A DNA stretch of 64,000 nt. Origin: Doryteuthis pealeii. Its lineage: Eukaryota > Mollusca > Cephalopoda > Myopsida > Loliginidae. Positions 1 through 10,478 of the stretch are shown one piece after another. How positions within the stretch are numbered: the stretch's first letter is position 1; each line of letters begins with the position of its first letter. A program made the translations under genes and the position numbers. Location of the stretch: contig CM042150.1 in NCBI GenBank assembly GCA_023376005.1, forward strand, positions 80,297,375 to 80,361,374. Reading direction: 5' to 3'. The notes under the pieces are model-generated. The model saw only the letters and a program-made list of their open reading frames with translations, was not told where the DNA came from and did not search any database.

Positions 1-737
1 GTGCATGGAGAAAGACAGACAGACAGATAGAAAGTGGCATGTGTATGAGCGTGTTTAAATTCAACTAGTAGACGTTGGTCCATACAATCACATTTACAGA
101 CATAGTTATATTATCATTCCCTCAAAAGATTTTACAGTACACAGTAGCAGGAAAGCATAGTCTATAAAAGAGGAAAAGTACAGTGGTACTTTCTATACAG
201 AATTTTTATTTTTCTGTGAGTACTGTACCTTTTACTTTTCTGTTCACTAACAAAATAAGCTACAAAGATAATGTATTTAGTATTCGCACAAATTCTGGAA
301 AGAAATTTCGTTACTTTTCAATCTAATTCATTTGTCAAAATTCGTTCTGTTTCTTTAGATGACATTAGGAAGCTTCAAATTGACTAACTTTCTTTGAAAA
401 GATCGATTTTGTGAGACTTTTAATATCAGCGTATATACATATATTCATTTGAACGAGATACTTTTTCATCAGCACATTTTTTTTAAAAAGTGTGCCAGTT
501 CAGCACCCTTTATACTCACTTTACCTGTTTTTTAAACATAAAATTCATATCAAACATAAGCTCTCTGTACATTATGATAAATACGAAGAAATACCAAAAG
601 AAGGGTTCCAGAGGTGCTTCGAACAAAGGAAAACTCAGCGGCATATATATATTTAATGATATTTTTAAACTATTTCATTCATTATCTATATTTGCCTTGC
701 TAAATTTACTAGCACGACTAGGATGTCACACAATGTC

Positions 738-990
738 AATTTCTTAAGCGTAGTTTAAAAGGTCTAAATTCAGATTTTTCCTTCCCATAGACTTCTTGCC
801 TTACCAGAGTTAAAGAGCCTAATTTACCCGACTATTTATCCATAATTGGAGGTAGAATAGTTGGATTCGTACCTTTCCTATTTATTAGATATTAGCGCAA
901 TGTGAATTATAAAGAGCCTCGTCCAGGATTTTAACTCAGGTCGCCGAATCCATTTCCTACAACTATAACCATTACACCACGCACCTCCTA
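738..990 (-). mobile_element. SINE-A (tRNA-derived), diverged copy
   Basis: SINE-A is the commonest repeat here. On its sense strand it has a tRNA-like head with A-box-like TGGTGTAATGGTT and B-box-like GAGTTCAAATCCT. A body of about 200 bp follows, holding CTAATACCCTTGG, a TAGTAGGGCAGAC block and CTGAATTCAAACCTGTT, and ending GTCGCATCCTGCTCG. In this minus-strand copy the head lies at the right (about 925-988) and the 3' part at the left. Confidence 0.85.
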
Positions 991-997
991 GGTGAAA

Positions 998-1594
998 ATA
1001 ACCGGTAATCCTTAACAATTTCCTCGTAAATTCCTACCATGAGATAAACTGAACCCTCATTTTATGTACGTATTTTTGCAATAAATGTTTTATTTTTCTT
1101 GCACCTGTTATTTTACAATACTAAATGTATTTTATTTATTTATTTTGATATTCACTTCAATGTGTATATTCTAAAAGTTTTTATTTTGTGAGAATGGTTA
1201 GTTTTAAAGTGAGGGCTCGTTTTACAATTTGGGCATTAATTGGATCCTCCTTTTATGACCGTAATTTTGTTTTTTCGTCTACGATGATTAAAATCTGGCG
1301 TTTTTATTTTAGAGTACGAAAGCAAAAAAAAAAAAAGAAAAGAAAAAGAAAAGAAATAACAACAACAGAAGGAGCCCCCACTTTAAAACTAACCATTCTC
1401 ATGAAATACAAACTTTTAGAATATACACATTGAAGTGAATATTAAAATAAATAAAGAAAATATATTTAGTATTGTAAAATAACGGGTGCAAGAAAAATAA
1501 AACATTTATTGCAAAAACACGGACATAAAATGGGGGTTCAGTTTATTTTATGGTAGGAATTTACGAGGAAATCGTCAAGGATTACCAAATAACC
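998..1594. mobile_element. Foldback/MITE-like element with arms of about 220 bp
   Basis: The left arm (about 998-1228) is the reverse complement of the right arm (about 1368-1594), with only scattered mismatches. Shared landmarks are GGTAATCCTT at the tip, CCTCGTAAATTCCTACCAT, and GAGAATGGTTAGTTTTAAAG at the inner edge. The centre is an A-rich tract. There is no transposase reading frame, so it is non-autonomous. It begins within about 10 bp of the SINE-A head. The ORF across its centre (1188-1433) is not a gene. Confidence 0.85.
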
Positions 1595-1891
1595 TTAATG
1601 TAGAAACTTTATAGCTTACGTTTGGCCATTTCCGCTGTTTTTGATTTTCAAATGTGTTTTGATTGCTTTTACTTTGAAGATGAACATTTTCAGCATATCT
1701 TAGGTTTTTTATTCTAAGAGTTTAAAAAGTAACGGAAATGCAACGAAGCCATGTGCAACATATGAATAAAAGTATTATAAATGATCAAAACATTGGGTGC
1801 CCTGTCAGCAGGGTACAAGAATAGGATGTGTGGTTCTCATAATACGTCAGAAGGCTCAGGTTAACCTTCCAACGTAGGTACATTATATATA
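1595..1891. other. No recognised feature
   Basis: AT-rich sequence shared with the copy at about 60320-60630. I see no coding potential, inverted repeat or SINE head. Confidence 0.6.
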
Positions 1892-2530
1892 CTAGAAAAT
1901 ATATGCACCCTCCGGGTGCAAGTATTTAAGGTTTGATATAATAAAATATCATATTAAATTAGAAAGGCTAATGAAACTGACTAAGAATGCGGATAAAAAG
2001 ATCTGCAACAGAGGGGGTATAATCGAAAAATAGAACAACTTTGAAACTAACTATTCCATCATTTTCCGTTACTCCCCTCTTTCATTGGTAAATTTTCCTA
2101 ATTTAACTATTTAGTTAAAATAGGAAGTAAAGGATAATATTACAGTTATTTCTTCTTGTAAATAAATTTCTTTTAAGATTTTTCCACGAGATTTGTTTTT
2201 ATATTTCTTAAGATAAAACCAAACAATTAGAAATCAATAATACCAAGCACATATTTATTAAAATAAAATTTTAAATATCAATATGCAAATTAGCCTTCTC
2301 GTTCAAACTGTAAACCGCTATTTTGTTGTATATATAAATACAATCACATGTTATTAGTATGTAGATATGGTCAACAGTCTTAATTATGTAAAAAAATTTT
2401 ATTAATAATTGAGGTTTAAATAAAAAATAAATTCATGGAGAATGTGATGTAAATAACAAAGGGAATTGTGACTTGAATAGTAATATAGTTTCGGTTACAG
2501 GCATACAAACCCACAATCTCCATTATAATA
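1892..2530 (-). mobile_element. Non-autonomous Helitron-like element, family 1
   Basis: On the minus strand the element ends with a hairpin (TGCACCC, 3-nt loop, GGGTGCA at 1904-1920), then 8 nt, then CTAG at 1895-1892 followed by T. This is the hairpin-plus-CTRR 3' terminus typical of Helitrons, which insert between A and T. The opposite end is near the conserved AATCTCCATTATAATA block at about 2514-2530, against a TA tract. Related copies lie at 41524-42641 and 60630-61262. No Rep/helicase ORF is present. Confidence 0.68.
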
Positions 2531-2533
2531 ATA

Positions 2534-2569
<36 letters not shown>
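2531..2569. repeat. (TA)n microsatellite
   Basis: Dinucleotide TA tract directly beside the Helitron 5' end. Confidence 0.95.
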
Positions 2570-2571
<2 letters not shown>

Positions 2572-3185
2572 CCAGTCGAAATACTAGTTTCAAATATAAA
2601 AGTAAATAAAAAAAGTTTTAAAAAAGTATCACCTTAATTCACAACAGTTCCGGTGTTGTGGGCGGAAAATAAGTCCCTTGAGCTGATCAGAACCGGAAAA
2701 CCAAGAAAAAAGTTCTCTGCCTTTTTAACAACTATGGCCCATGCCGAGGCCGAGAAGAGGATGCCCATTGGCCAGCGGTACACAAAGCAAGTAGCACTGG
2801 CCAATGAGATGTCATCACTCAACCTGGGCATTGTCAAAGAATCTCTTATAAACAAACACTGACACAAATGCCATACTTAAAAAGTGATGCCACACAATGA
2901 AGTAGCAAAATATTGCTGGGATGCAAGCCCGAAATTTAACATTTTGGACTGGGTCTCCTATGTGAACCAGTATAATGTTGAAAGACCCGAAACTGGTAAT
3001 GAACACAGGGAAAAATCACTGACGATGCATCCCAACGCATCTTGTAGATGTATTTTCCAAATATGCATAAAATACTCCAGACAAAGAAGTACATATAAAA
3101 ACAAATACAGACTTTATTGTCTGAGCAGTTGGAGAACATACATACAAGGATACAAAACAGATAGTCCTTTGGAAGTCCTTTGGAA
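2570..3185. other. No recognised gene; part of the duplicated segment
   Basis: Contains short ORFs on both strands (for example 2653-2862 and 2884-3216). Their frames are broken by indels in the second copy at 61380-61960, and they match no family I know. I treat them as non-coding. Confidence 0.55.
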
Positions 3186-3497
3186 TTCAATGTCAGCGAG
3201 TTTGTACCCTAAGTAAGTAAAATCATCAAATTCATTAAAGGATTAAAAAATAAAACAATTTGAAATGTAAACTTTAAATATGTATTAAAATGAAACAAAC
3301 TATATATAGATGTATAATACCAGGCATGTATTTATTAAAACTTGTTTAAAAAAACAAAAAAACAATGAGGACTGTCTAATGTTGCATGTTCAAATTTTGA
3401 GTGTATTTATTATATGTTATGACAGTAATGTGACGTAAACAGTGACGTAATTTTTGTTACAGACAAAAACCGGAAGCAAATCTCCATTATTAATAGA
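3186..3497 (-). mobile_element. Helitron-related fragment (5' part)
   Basis: Closely matches 40985-41303. Both share AATGTCAGCGAGTTTGTACC at one side and TCTCCATTATTAATAGA at the other. On the minus strand the latter reads TCTATTAATAATGGAGA, a TC start as expected for a Helitron 5' end. The 3' hairpin and CTAG are missing, so this copy is partial or belongs to a related subfamily. Confidence 0.5.
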
Positions 3498-4290
3498 AAT
3501 GTGAATCAAATTTAACGTTATCTACTGAAACCACTATATAAAGGTTCAAGTACCTGTCAAGGAATTATATAAAGGTTCAGTTAATATTACCTCTTTTAAA
3601 AATCATAATAGCCGATTTTTAAAGATATTTAAACGTAAAAATCAACTGTTATTTCCTGAACAACGCAATCACTACGTAACAGGCTATGGACATACCGACC
3701 GCCCCCCCCCCTCCGCCATGTACATAAAACTGAAACCAATTCAGTCACCCTGAATCTATGCAAGTTTTCGAGAAATATATATTTAGTTTTATTGACTAAT
3801 CTATACTTAGTATGTGCTGGCAGAGACCGGAATTTCTCATTTATTTCTTCCCCATCGATTCCAGATATATGACGGATACGCCACCTGTCGGCTTCTGGCG
3901 TCGACAAGAGCAGTGAAGCTACTTTCGTTTATTTATTTTATTTTATTTTATTTTTTTGTTTTACGTATCTCGCATGCCGATTCTATTTTCAGTCGAGATT
4001 GTTTTATTTTATGTAATGAGATTTGCTGTTGTATTTAGTTATCAGTGTATACAATAGCCCTTTCTGCAATCTAACATTATTTGTGTTATTACATGTACAT
4101 TCTGGTCCATAAAAAGAGTATGGCTTTCTCTAAAGCCAACTACTCGCAGGATACACTATGATATATTCATTCTCTAAACATGACACTACTCCAATTTACT
4201 ACATCAATAAGTCAGTTCTGTTTTCATTTTACTTCTATTTCATAATGTCTCAATGTTTTGGGTTCTTGAAAATGTGAAATTAGCTATTTA
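3498..4290. other. No recognised feature
   Basis: Contains a poly-C run near 3702-3713 and a TTTTA-rich stretch near 3930-3955, both simple sequence. The short ORFs 3629-3907 and 3814-4038 overlap on opposite strands and look random. Confidence 0.55.
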
Positions 4291-4538
4291 GAGGGCTTTT
4301 CAGTCGGTAAAGCGTTCGGCTAGAAACCACAAGGTTCCTAGTTCGATACCGGTCCTCGCCAACTCAGCACATGAGTAGCACAGGGATCTGTGTGGTAAAG
4401 TAAGGAGCTGATGGTAGGTGTGGCGCTCCACCTCAGACGCCAAAACAATCTCCTTGGTCTAGCGCTATTGAAAAGGGGATAGACGCCCTCGCTGACTGGC
4501 TGATACAGACTTTAGGCCGCCCCGACGACTTTACTTAC
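4291..4538 (+). mobile_element. SINE-B (tRNA-derived)
   Basis: SINE-B begins with a clear tRNA-like head: CAGTCGGTAAAGCGTTCGGC as the A-box region and AGTTCGATACCGG as the B-box, then CTCGCCAACTCAGC. The body carries GTAGCACAGGGATCTGTG, the ATGGTAGGTGTGGCGCTCCA block and CAATCTCCTTGGTCTAGCGC, and ends near GACTTTAGGCCGCCCCGACG with an ACTTT-type tail. Related copies lie at 19180, 23250, 27275, 47165 and 54440. Confidence 0.88.
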
Positions 4539-4547
4539 TTTCATTCT

Positions 4548-5235
4548 GAGGAGGCGCTTAGCGTATTGGTTATCGTCGAAAGAAATGAAAACGGCAACCC
4601 AAGTTATAATCCTAGACAAGGCTGTTTGGCTTTCAATTCGAGCTAATGCCTTTTAGAAAAGGTACGGGTAATTTATGAGGAAGTGCGTCCCGGTCTCCTG
4701 CCTCAGAAATTGCTACCTGGTGACTATTAAAATAATGACCCAGCTCAGTCTATTCAAAACTATCCATCTTCATATCTATCTATCTATCTATCTCAATTTG
4801 TTCATATTTATCTATATTACTTTAAATACTAAGATTTTTTTTATTCAGGTTTGTTTAATGTCTTGTTTTTAGTTTAAATAAACAAGAATTACAACAAAAA
4901 AAGATGCGACCCCCCCCAAATACATTTACTTGTCGAAAATATCTATCTTCATTTGTTCATACCTATATATATTATTTTGTTTGTTTATCTATCTATCTAT
5001 CTCAGTCTATTTCAAACTATATATCCATCTTTATATCTAAACAAGAATTACGACAAATTACGATAAATAAATAAGAATTACAACGAGCTGGGGTTGTTAT
5101 TTTGATAATCACCGGGTAGCAATTTTTGAGGCAGGAGACTGGGACGCACTTCCTCATAAATTACCAAGGTACGAATCCATCTATTCTTCCTTCAGATATA
5201 GGTAATCAGTTGGTGTTATATAGTACCTAAATAAT
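4548..5235 (+). mobile_element. SINE-A copy split by a MITE
   Basis: The head and upstream body occupy 4548-4658 (tRNA-like GGCGCTTAGCGTATTGGTT and GTTATAATCCT). The body resumes at 5174 with AATCCATCTATTCTTCC. Removing 4667-5165 and one copy of AAGGTACG restores the normal SINE-A order. The downstream part decays by about 5235. Confidence 0.75.
4667..5165. mobile_element. MITE, 78-bp inverted repeats, 8-bp target duplication
   Basis: The left arm starting GGTAATTTATGAGG (4667-4745) is the reverse complement of 5088-5165 with few mismatches. It is flanked by AAGGTACG at 4659-4666 and again at 5166-5173. An 8-bp duplication is typical of hAT-type transposition, although the tip sequence is not a classical hAT one. 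The interior is TATC-rich simple sequence with no transposase. Confidence 0.88.
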
Positions 5236-6094
5236 GAGAATGAAACCGTCTGCTTTTCCTATAAATATTGCCAGACGAAACCTCGGAAGTGAAACAACGG
5301 GAAATGTCACGGGACTTGTTAATTCAACCTAGCAAATTGCTAATTACTCTTGTTCCCCTTATGGCTTTGTTTAGTAAACCTTTTCCTCTATCCTTCCTAC
5401 TCGCTGTATTCCTTCCTATTATTTATCAGTTCTGAGATATTGTTCATCTCCAGTTACAACACTAGGGCATACTGGGTTATTTAGCCTTCATTGAGCAAGC
5501 AGTCTTGAAGGAAAACTCTTAAACAAAATTAACTGTATTCTGCTTATAAAATTGACCTTGAGTCACCTCATCTTCGTGGAATGCAAACAATCACGTTTAG
5601 GATTTTTAATTGGGTAAGCGAGTTAATTTCCTAGGGAGATATCCGTTACGTGGGGAGCGCCTTCAATTGGGCGCCTAAGATTTGCGTCTTTGTGCCAAAC
5701 TAAATTAAGATTAGAAAAGTCAACATAAGCGAAGGCGAAGTCAACAAAAAAAAAAAACAAAAAAAAAAAACCCGGAAAAGTCAATATGAAATTGTTGATA
5801 TCAGATACAAATGAAATAGTGAGATGACTCACGTGGCTGAAAATAGTCGCTCTCAATAGCCAATCAAATCCCAGTTTCATTGAACAAATGTTGATTAAAT
5901 CAGTGTTAGCAAAACCCTTGGGATTTCCCGTTGCAAAACAAACAGATATCTGTTTGGAACACATCAGACAAGACTTTGCCAGAAGTTTCAAATCACACAG
6001 GTCGCATCAATCATTGAAATTCGAGAGACAGAATTACATAAACGATCCCAACTACGAAGAAACATCTGCTATTTGGGATGATATATCGATTTTG
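5236..6094. other. No recognised feature
   Basis: Mixed AT-rich sequence with an A-rich run at 5746-5771. ORFs 5623-5991 (-) and 5888-6175 (+) overlap antisense, have no recognisable domain, and the latter runs into a GGTT repeat. Confidence 0.55.
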
Positions 6095-6180
6095 GGGTTA
6101 GGTGGTTTATCGGTCAGTTGGTTGGTTGGTTGGTTGGTTGGTATTTACGGCATGTCAACTAAAATCATGTCTTAAATGAT
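6095..6180 (-). mobile_element. Retroposon 3' tail fragment
   Basis: On the minus strand this reads ATTTAAGACATGATTTTAG, then GACATGCCGTAAATACC, then an (AACC)n run. It is a relative of the TTGATATGCCGTAAAA tail that ends SINE-C and the LINE at 56344. Only the tail is recognisable. Confidence 0.5.
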
Positions 6181-6836
6181 CCCAACGATGAAGGAACATG
6201 TAGAGGCCTTGTCAGCGAGGTTCGCAAATGATATTAAAATGACGATTAAAAATATGAACACTTTAGGTAGAAAATACGGATGAAACAAATGCATATGCTT
6301 AGATGGTAACAAATAAATTTATTCAGAGAATAAATTTGCAATAATCAACAAAATTGAATGTTCAAAAGAAATGTAAAAGTTCGTGTGTAGAGTTTGGAAA
6401 AGTTCGCCAAGAAATGTGTAATGTGAAATGTTTATGTAGTTGTCAAAGTTCGATTAGATATGGACAGAAATGAAAATTAAGTTTGTAATATACGATCTGA
6501 TGAAATTGATTCTTGATGTTTAACGAGGTGGTACGAGTGAATGGTAAATTCTAGTAGTCAGCTTGTGAATCAGAAGGGTGCCGTGTTTGTCTTGATGTTA
6601 GTGAATCATCTCCGCAGATATCTGTTTGTTTGTTGTTGTCCAGGCGTGTGTCCTATCTGATGGCGAGATGAATTCAGTGTAATTGTTGATTTCTTCTCTG
6701 TGTTTTATGATACTCAGTGGGATCAAAAAGTAATTGATTTTTGGCGCAAACGCGCGTACATAGTTGAAAGCACACTGATTCCTCCAATCAAACTTTGACC
6801 AATTTATAAGCATTTGTTTTAATCTCTTTTCCATAA
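6181..6836. other. No recognised element; one unassigned 78-aa minus ORF
   Basis: The minus-strand ORF 6598-6834 gives 78 residues with balanced composition, but I know no family for it. It has no visible splice context or conserved motif. It could be a remnant exon, a decayed element frame or chance. Confidence 0.35.
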
Positions 6837-6837
6837 A

Positions 6838-6990
6838 TTTGGAAAAAGGATTGTGTTCGTGTGTTTGTTTTAATCTTTTTTCCTTAAGTTTGGGAAAAGG
6901 ATTGTGTTCGTGTGTTTGTTCAAATTTCTTTTCCTTAAGTTTGGGAAAAGAAATGTTTACGCGTGTTTATTCTTATTTTTATATGAAATA
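6838..6990 (+). repeat. 51-bp tandem repeat, about 2.5-3 units
   Basis: Units begin at TTTGG(A/G)AAAAGG at 6838, 6889 and 6940. The first two are nearly identical and the third is diverged. The period of 51 is a multiple of three, so an ORF (6839-7150) runs through it with a 17-residue repeat. That ORF is a by-product of the repeat. Confidence 0.85.
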
Positions 6991-7156
6991 TAGAATTGTA
7001 TTCTATAAACATCTGTTATTTGTTGGCATTGTTAGCAACGGTGAAAGTATTCAAATTTTTATGCGATTTGTTACGATTTTTGTGGCCATTTTTTTGGCAT
7101 CAAGTGAGAGCACTTTACAGTGGAGATCCCTTGTGTTAAGTAGAGGCTGATCGGTA

Positions 7157-7660
7157 ATATTCGCAGAGTTCCGTCCCGGCATCATGCATCAAAAAACCGC
7201 TAGCCGGGGGCTGCTGAAAAAAAACACCAGCACCGATTGAAGTCCGTAACCAAAGCGGTGTCACTTTAAAAACAAAAGAAACAACCAACAAGTCGTTTTT
7301 CCCGAAAACCCAACCGCAACCACAACCCAAACCCTAACCCTTACCCCTAACCCTAAACCCCCTAGTTAAAATTAACAGTTTTATTATAAAATTTGTGGGT
7401 TCTGTTTTTTCTGGGTCACCCTGTATACAGGGTGACCCACAAAAAAACAGAGCCCAAATTATTTATTCCTTTTCCCATTAAACTAACCCTAAACCCCAAC
7501 CCTAACCTCAGCACTCATAATAAACCCTAAACCTAACCCTAGTTTTTTTTTCTAGTGACACCGCTTCGGCTACGGACTTCAATCGTAGCTGGGTTTTTTT
7601 TCAACAGCCACCGGCTAGCGGTTTTGGAGACAGAAGGCTGAGACGGAACTCTGCGAATAT
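7157..7660. mobile_element. Foldback element with arms of about 110 bp
   Basis: The left arm begins ATATTCGCAGAGTTCCGTC (7157 on) and is mirrored by GACGGAACTCTGCGAATAT ending at 7660. The arms also share ACCGCTAGCCGG, CGATTGAAGTCCGTA and GCGGTGTCACT. The interior is filled by two telomere-like MITE halves (next entry). There is no ORF. Confidence 0.85.
7311..7540. mobile_element. Two abutting MITE ends with telomere-like CCCTAA repeats
   Basis: Degenerate CCCTAA/CCCCTAA repeats occur at about 7318-7366 and again at 7482-7540. Between them two identical-type ends meet: TTTTTTCTGGGTCACCCTG, TATA (7424-7427), then CAGGGTGACCCAC. The TA at the junction suggests a Tc1/mariner-type target. The same end sequence and the same CCCTAA filling recur at 48459-48746. 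Confidence 0.75.
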
Positions 7661-7662
7661 AC

Positions 7663-7925
7663 CCGGCTGATCATTAGTGAATAATCCTTTGGTTGTTCCT
7701 CGGTGTCCCTCAGTGTTGGGTAGAATCCTTTAATTGAGCAGAGTCCCTTGTTGCAGATCCGTTCGTCCGGGTCGAATATGTGCAAATGAACGGCTTTCAA
7801 GATCGGCGATTAGATAGTTAACTAACCACGAGTTGTTGATTGGCTGCCTTTAATCCACGTGCCCACGCAGAGTCTATAAGTTTAAGAGGTGGACCTCAGC
7901 ACACCTTATATTAAAAATATTCCAA
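7663..7925 (+). repeat. Promoter-like dispersed repeat P, copy 1
   Basis: Repeat P occurs five times in the window. In sense order it holds an inverted CCAAT box (GATTGG), an E-box (CACGTG) about 15 bp on, and a TATA-like TCTATAA(A/G)TTTAAG about 14 bp further, followed by a CCTTATAT block. This copy reads GATTGGCTGCC, CCACGTGCCC, TCTATAAGTTTAAG. The layout resembles the U3 end of an LTR or another RNA polymerase II promoter. No attached coding region is seen. Confidence 0.72.
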
Positions 7926-7937
7926 CATATCTTATGA

Positions 7938-8220
7938 TTAGTTGGTTGATTGTTTGGTTTGTTGGTTGGTATTTACGTCATGTCAACTAAAATCATTTCA
8001 TAAACGATCACAACAACGAAGAGACATCTGCTATTTGTGATGTCGTACGTTATGTTTGGCTGGCTGTTTGGTTGTTTGGTTGTTTGGCTGGTTTGTTTAT
8101 ACGGCATGTCAAAAGTCATTTGAAAAATCTAAACTCTTTATCATCACAAACATATCTATTTGACTCATAGATCCCAACGGATAATACCACTCCCGGTCAG
8201 AGTGGAAGAGAGGAAAAAAA
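7938..8220 (-). mobile_element. SINE-C tail fragments (two)
   Basis: Two successive minus-strand tails contain GGTTGGTATTTACGTCATGT (near 7962) and TTATACGGCATGTCAAAAG (near 8097). The second is followed by the SINE-C body block with CATAGATCCCAACGG and ACCACTCCCGGTCAGAGTGG. Confidence 0.55.
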
Positions 8221-8588
8221 CAGATTCTCATCCACGGATCCAAGTATCATATCTATTACTCAATTCTGACATTGATATTTTGTCTCGTAACCCGATTTAG
8301 TCCTGAGGGCACTACTCATATAAGGAATACTCCGGAAGAGCTCATCTCTCTCCGGGTTTCCAACTAGTTTGAATTCAGTGTTTTCATTCTAATTAGCCTG
8401 TGTAGCATACAGGCTCAGCACCATAAAAGGCTCATGTCTCGTAGTAGCAGTAGTTAGCTCGTGGGTCACACACAGATAATAACATTTATATAGGCCGTGC
8501 GTTCAAAAAAAAAAGAACATACGAAAGTCGGCGAGTCAAAAAGGAGTTGTTTATTTCTTTCGCTCACTTCGTGGTTTCTTTTCAGAGA
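8221..8588. other. No recognised feature
   Basis: A short stretch near 8370-8400 recalls SINE-A (GTTTGAATTCAGTGTTTTC), but no head or body follows. The remainder is unassigned. Confidence 0.5.
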
Positions 8589-8806
8589 GAGGAAGGGTAA
8601 GGTCAAACTGTTCTCCCACCAGGGGAGTCCAGTGTGCTTCGGCCACTGGATCAGGTTAAGTAATAAATAATAGCGTCGATCTCAGGGGGCTATCCCCCCA
8701 AGCAACACCTGCCCCCTTGACTTAACGGGGCAGCGCTGGGTTTATTGCCCAGCGCCTGAGGCGTCCCCTTAAGGGGGAATGCCGACGGGATCGACGCAAT
8801 TTTTGT
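8589..8806. other. GC-rich block of consecutive hairpins
   Basis: Within an AT-rich region this segment is GC-rich and can fold into several hairpins: CCAGTG...CCACTGG (about 8630-8650), GCGCTGGG...CCCAGCGC (about 8732-8754) and CCCCTT/AAGGGG (about 8765-8778). An outer pair GCGTCGATC/GATCGACGC (about 8672 and 8792) encloses most of them. I do not recognise a known RNA or element. Confidence 0.5.
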
Positions 8807-9152
8807 TAGCCTACATAAAAATAAGACCTTTGTGTCCAGCCCATACAAGTGGGGTATGAGGCAAATACCTACTACTATGCGCACCGTTCATTGACAGCCA
8901 AAACACATCACAACATAACCCTAAAGACCTACGTCCGTCTCCTATGGGACACAAGCGAAAAGATCCTGAGTTCCCTTTACTTCTGTTTTTGGTCTGGGGA
9001 TGGGGGGGGGAGGTCATATCTGTTTTCGCTCTTCTGCAGAAATTTGGGACTTCCGTTTTTTTTTTTTAATTTAGTTCAGGGTTCATTGACCGGTGACTGG
9101 CTGGCATACGTTGAATACTTTATTTTCGTTTTGTTCTTATTCCTTTTTCTTT

Positions 9153-9154
<2 letters not shown>

Positions 9155-9207
<53 letters not shown>

Positions 9208-9222
9208 CTCTCTCTCTAGAAA
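9155..9222 (+). repeat. (TC)n microsatellite
   Basis: Nearly pure TC tract. The serine/leucine-rich ORFs over it are artefacts. Confidence 0.95.
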
Positions 9223-9274
9223 TCCGATTACTGTTTTCTTTTCAATCCAAATTCTCTGTAAACTATAGCAATTA

Positions 9275-9425
9275 CGCTACAGCCTGGTAACCTTACCACT
9301 GTTAAACATAGCGGTCTGTTCTACTATATACCCATAGATGGTGGGAGAATAGTTGGATTTAATCTTTTCCCATGAAAATGCAAACAGCCTGGTTCATAAT
9401 TGGGTAGCCGTGTTAACTTCCTAAC
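9275..9425 (-). mobile_element. SINE-A fragment
   Basis: Keeps the body blocks ACCCATAGATGGTGGGAGAA and GAAAATGCAAACAGCC in SINE-A order on the minus strand. The tRNA-like head is replaced by unrelated sequence. Confidence 0.6.
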
Positions 9426-9777
9426 GAATTTGAATTAAGCATCTACTTCTAATATATTTAAACACTTGTTATTGAGAGTTAAAATTAGAAATATTACGTA
9501 ATAACATTTTTTTATTGCAGTCAATAAAACAAGGCAGTTACATAGTCATAAGTTCTAGTTTCAAATGCCATATATTTGGAGAGAAAAAAGTTTGATAAAA
9601 TTTAATAATTAAAAGAAAAATCATACTTTTAAAATATTTATTAAGGAACCTATTTTCCTCCAATTCCTCTTATTCTATTTTATCCTCGTTTTTCCTTTTT
9701 CTCATTTTCCTCTTCCCGCTCTTTCCCCCTTTCATCCTCTCTATTTTTCTTTGTTTCTTCCTCTTGGATTATTTGGT

Positions 9778-10075
9778 GGATATATATATATATATATCAA
9801 CTCCTCCGCACGAGCAGGATACGGCACAAGATCAATTTCTTAAGCGGAGTTCAACAGGTTTGAATTCAGAGTTTTCCTTCTCTTAGACTGGTTACTTAGC
9901 CATGGTTAAAGAACACAATCTGCCCTATTATTTACCCATAGCTGGAGGGAGAGTAGGATTCATACCTTTCCCAAGGGTATTAGCGCTAAGTGAAATGCAA
10001 TTACCACGTCCAGGATTTGAACTCGGGGCGACGAGTCCATTTCCCATGACTTTAACCATTACACCACGCACTTTA
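9778..10075 (-). mobile_element. SINE-A, nearly full length
   Basis: The right side holds the head (reverse complement of TGGTGTAATGGTTAAAGTCA and GAGTTCAAATCCTGG). The left side ends in the CGAGCAGGATACG block next to a (TA)n tract at 9779-9798. Several SINE-A copies end at a TA tract like this. The ORF 9902-10126 is inside the SINE. Confidence 0.92.
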
Positions 10076-10089
10076 TTTGGTAGATATAA

Positions 10090-10335
10090 GCCGTGCTGCA
10101 GTACACTACTTAAATTTATAGACTAAGCGAGGTCACGTGGTTTACACCTCAGCGAATCAACATCCCGAATACGTGGCTGGTTTACTACTTAATCGCTGAT
10201 ACTGAGAGATCCATTTTCAATCATTGACGAAGAACTTGCAAGACTTAGGAGCACCAAGGAACAACCAAAGGATTCTTTACTAAGGATCGCGATCTGCTTA
10301 ACACGAAGGATTTCTGCTGGACAATCGCTCTTGCT
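10090..10335 (-). repeat. Promoter-like repeat P, copy 2
   Basis: On the minus strand: GATTCGCTG, then CCACGTGACC, then TCTATAAATTTAAG, in the family spacing. The CCAAT box has one change. It lies immediately beside the SINE-A head. The far end shares TTTAAGCAAGAGCG with copy 5. Confidence 0.7.
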
Positions 10336-10427
10336 TAAAGCTTAAAGGATGGCCACTAAATTTCGTAACACTTCCCCTCCCTTTCCTTCCCTTTCACCGT
10401 CTCTACTTTTTTATTTCCTCTTCCCCT

Positions 10428-10478
<51 letters not shown>

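Larger units (their letters stand above)
1..3189. repeat. Segmental duplicate, copy 1 (partner 58887-61961)
   Basis: The sequence from the first base to about 3189 reappears in the same order and orientation at 58887-61961, including the SINE, foldback element and Helitron inside it. The left edge lies outside the window. The partner differs by many 1-base indels and by one loss of about 126 bp in the foldback arm. Bases 1-737 show no gene or recognisable element beyond this duplication. Confidence 0.93.

Noticed and set aside
2653..2862. 69-aa ORF conserved in both duplicate copies
   Set aside because: The second copy has several indels that break it, and conservation is fully explained by the duplication.
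4291..4360. Possible true tRNA gene in SINE-B
   Set aside because: A- and B-boxes are good, but the sequence is dispersed with a fixed non-tRNA body.
6598..6834. 78-aa minus ORF with protein-like composition
   Set aside because: No family recognised, no splice or promoter context; not enough to call a gene.
7311..7345. True telomere or chromosome end
   Set aside because: Repeats are short, degenerate, in both orientations and enclosed in an inverted-repeat element.
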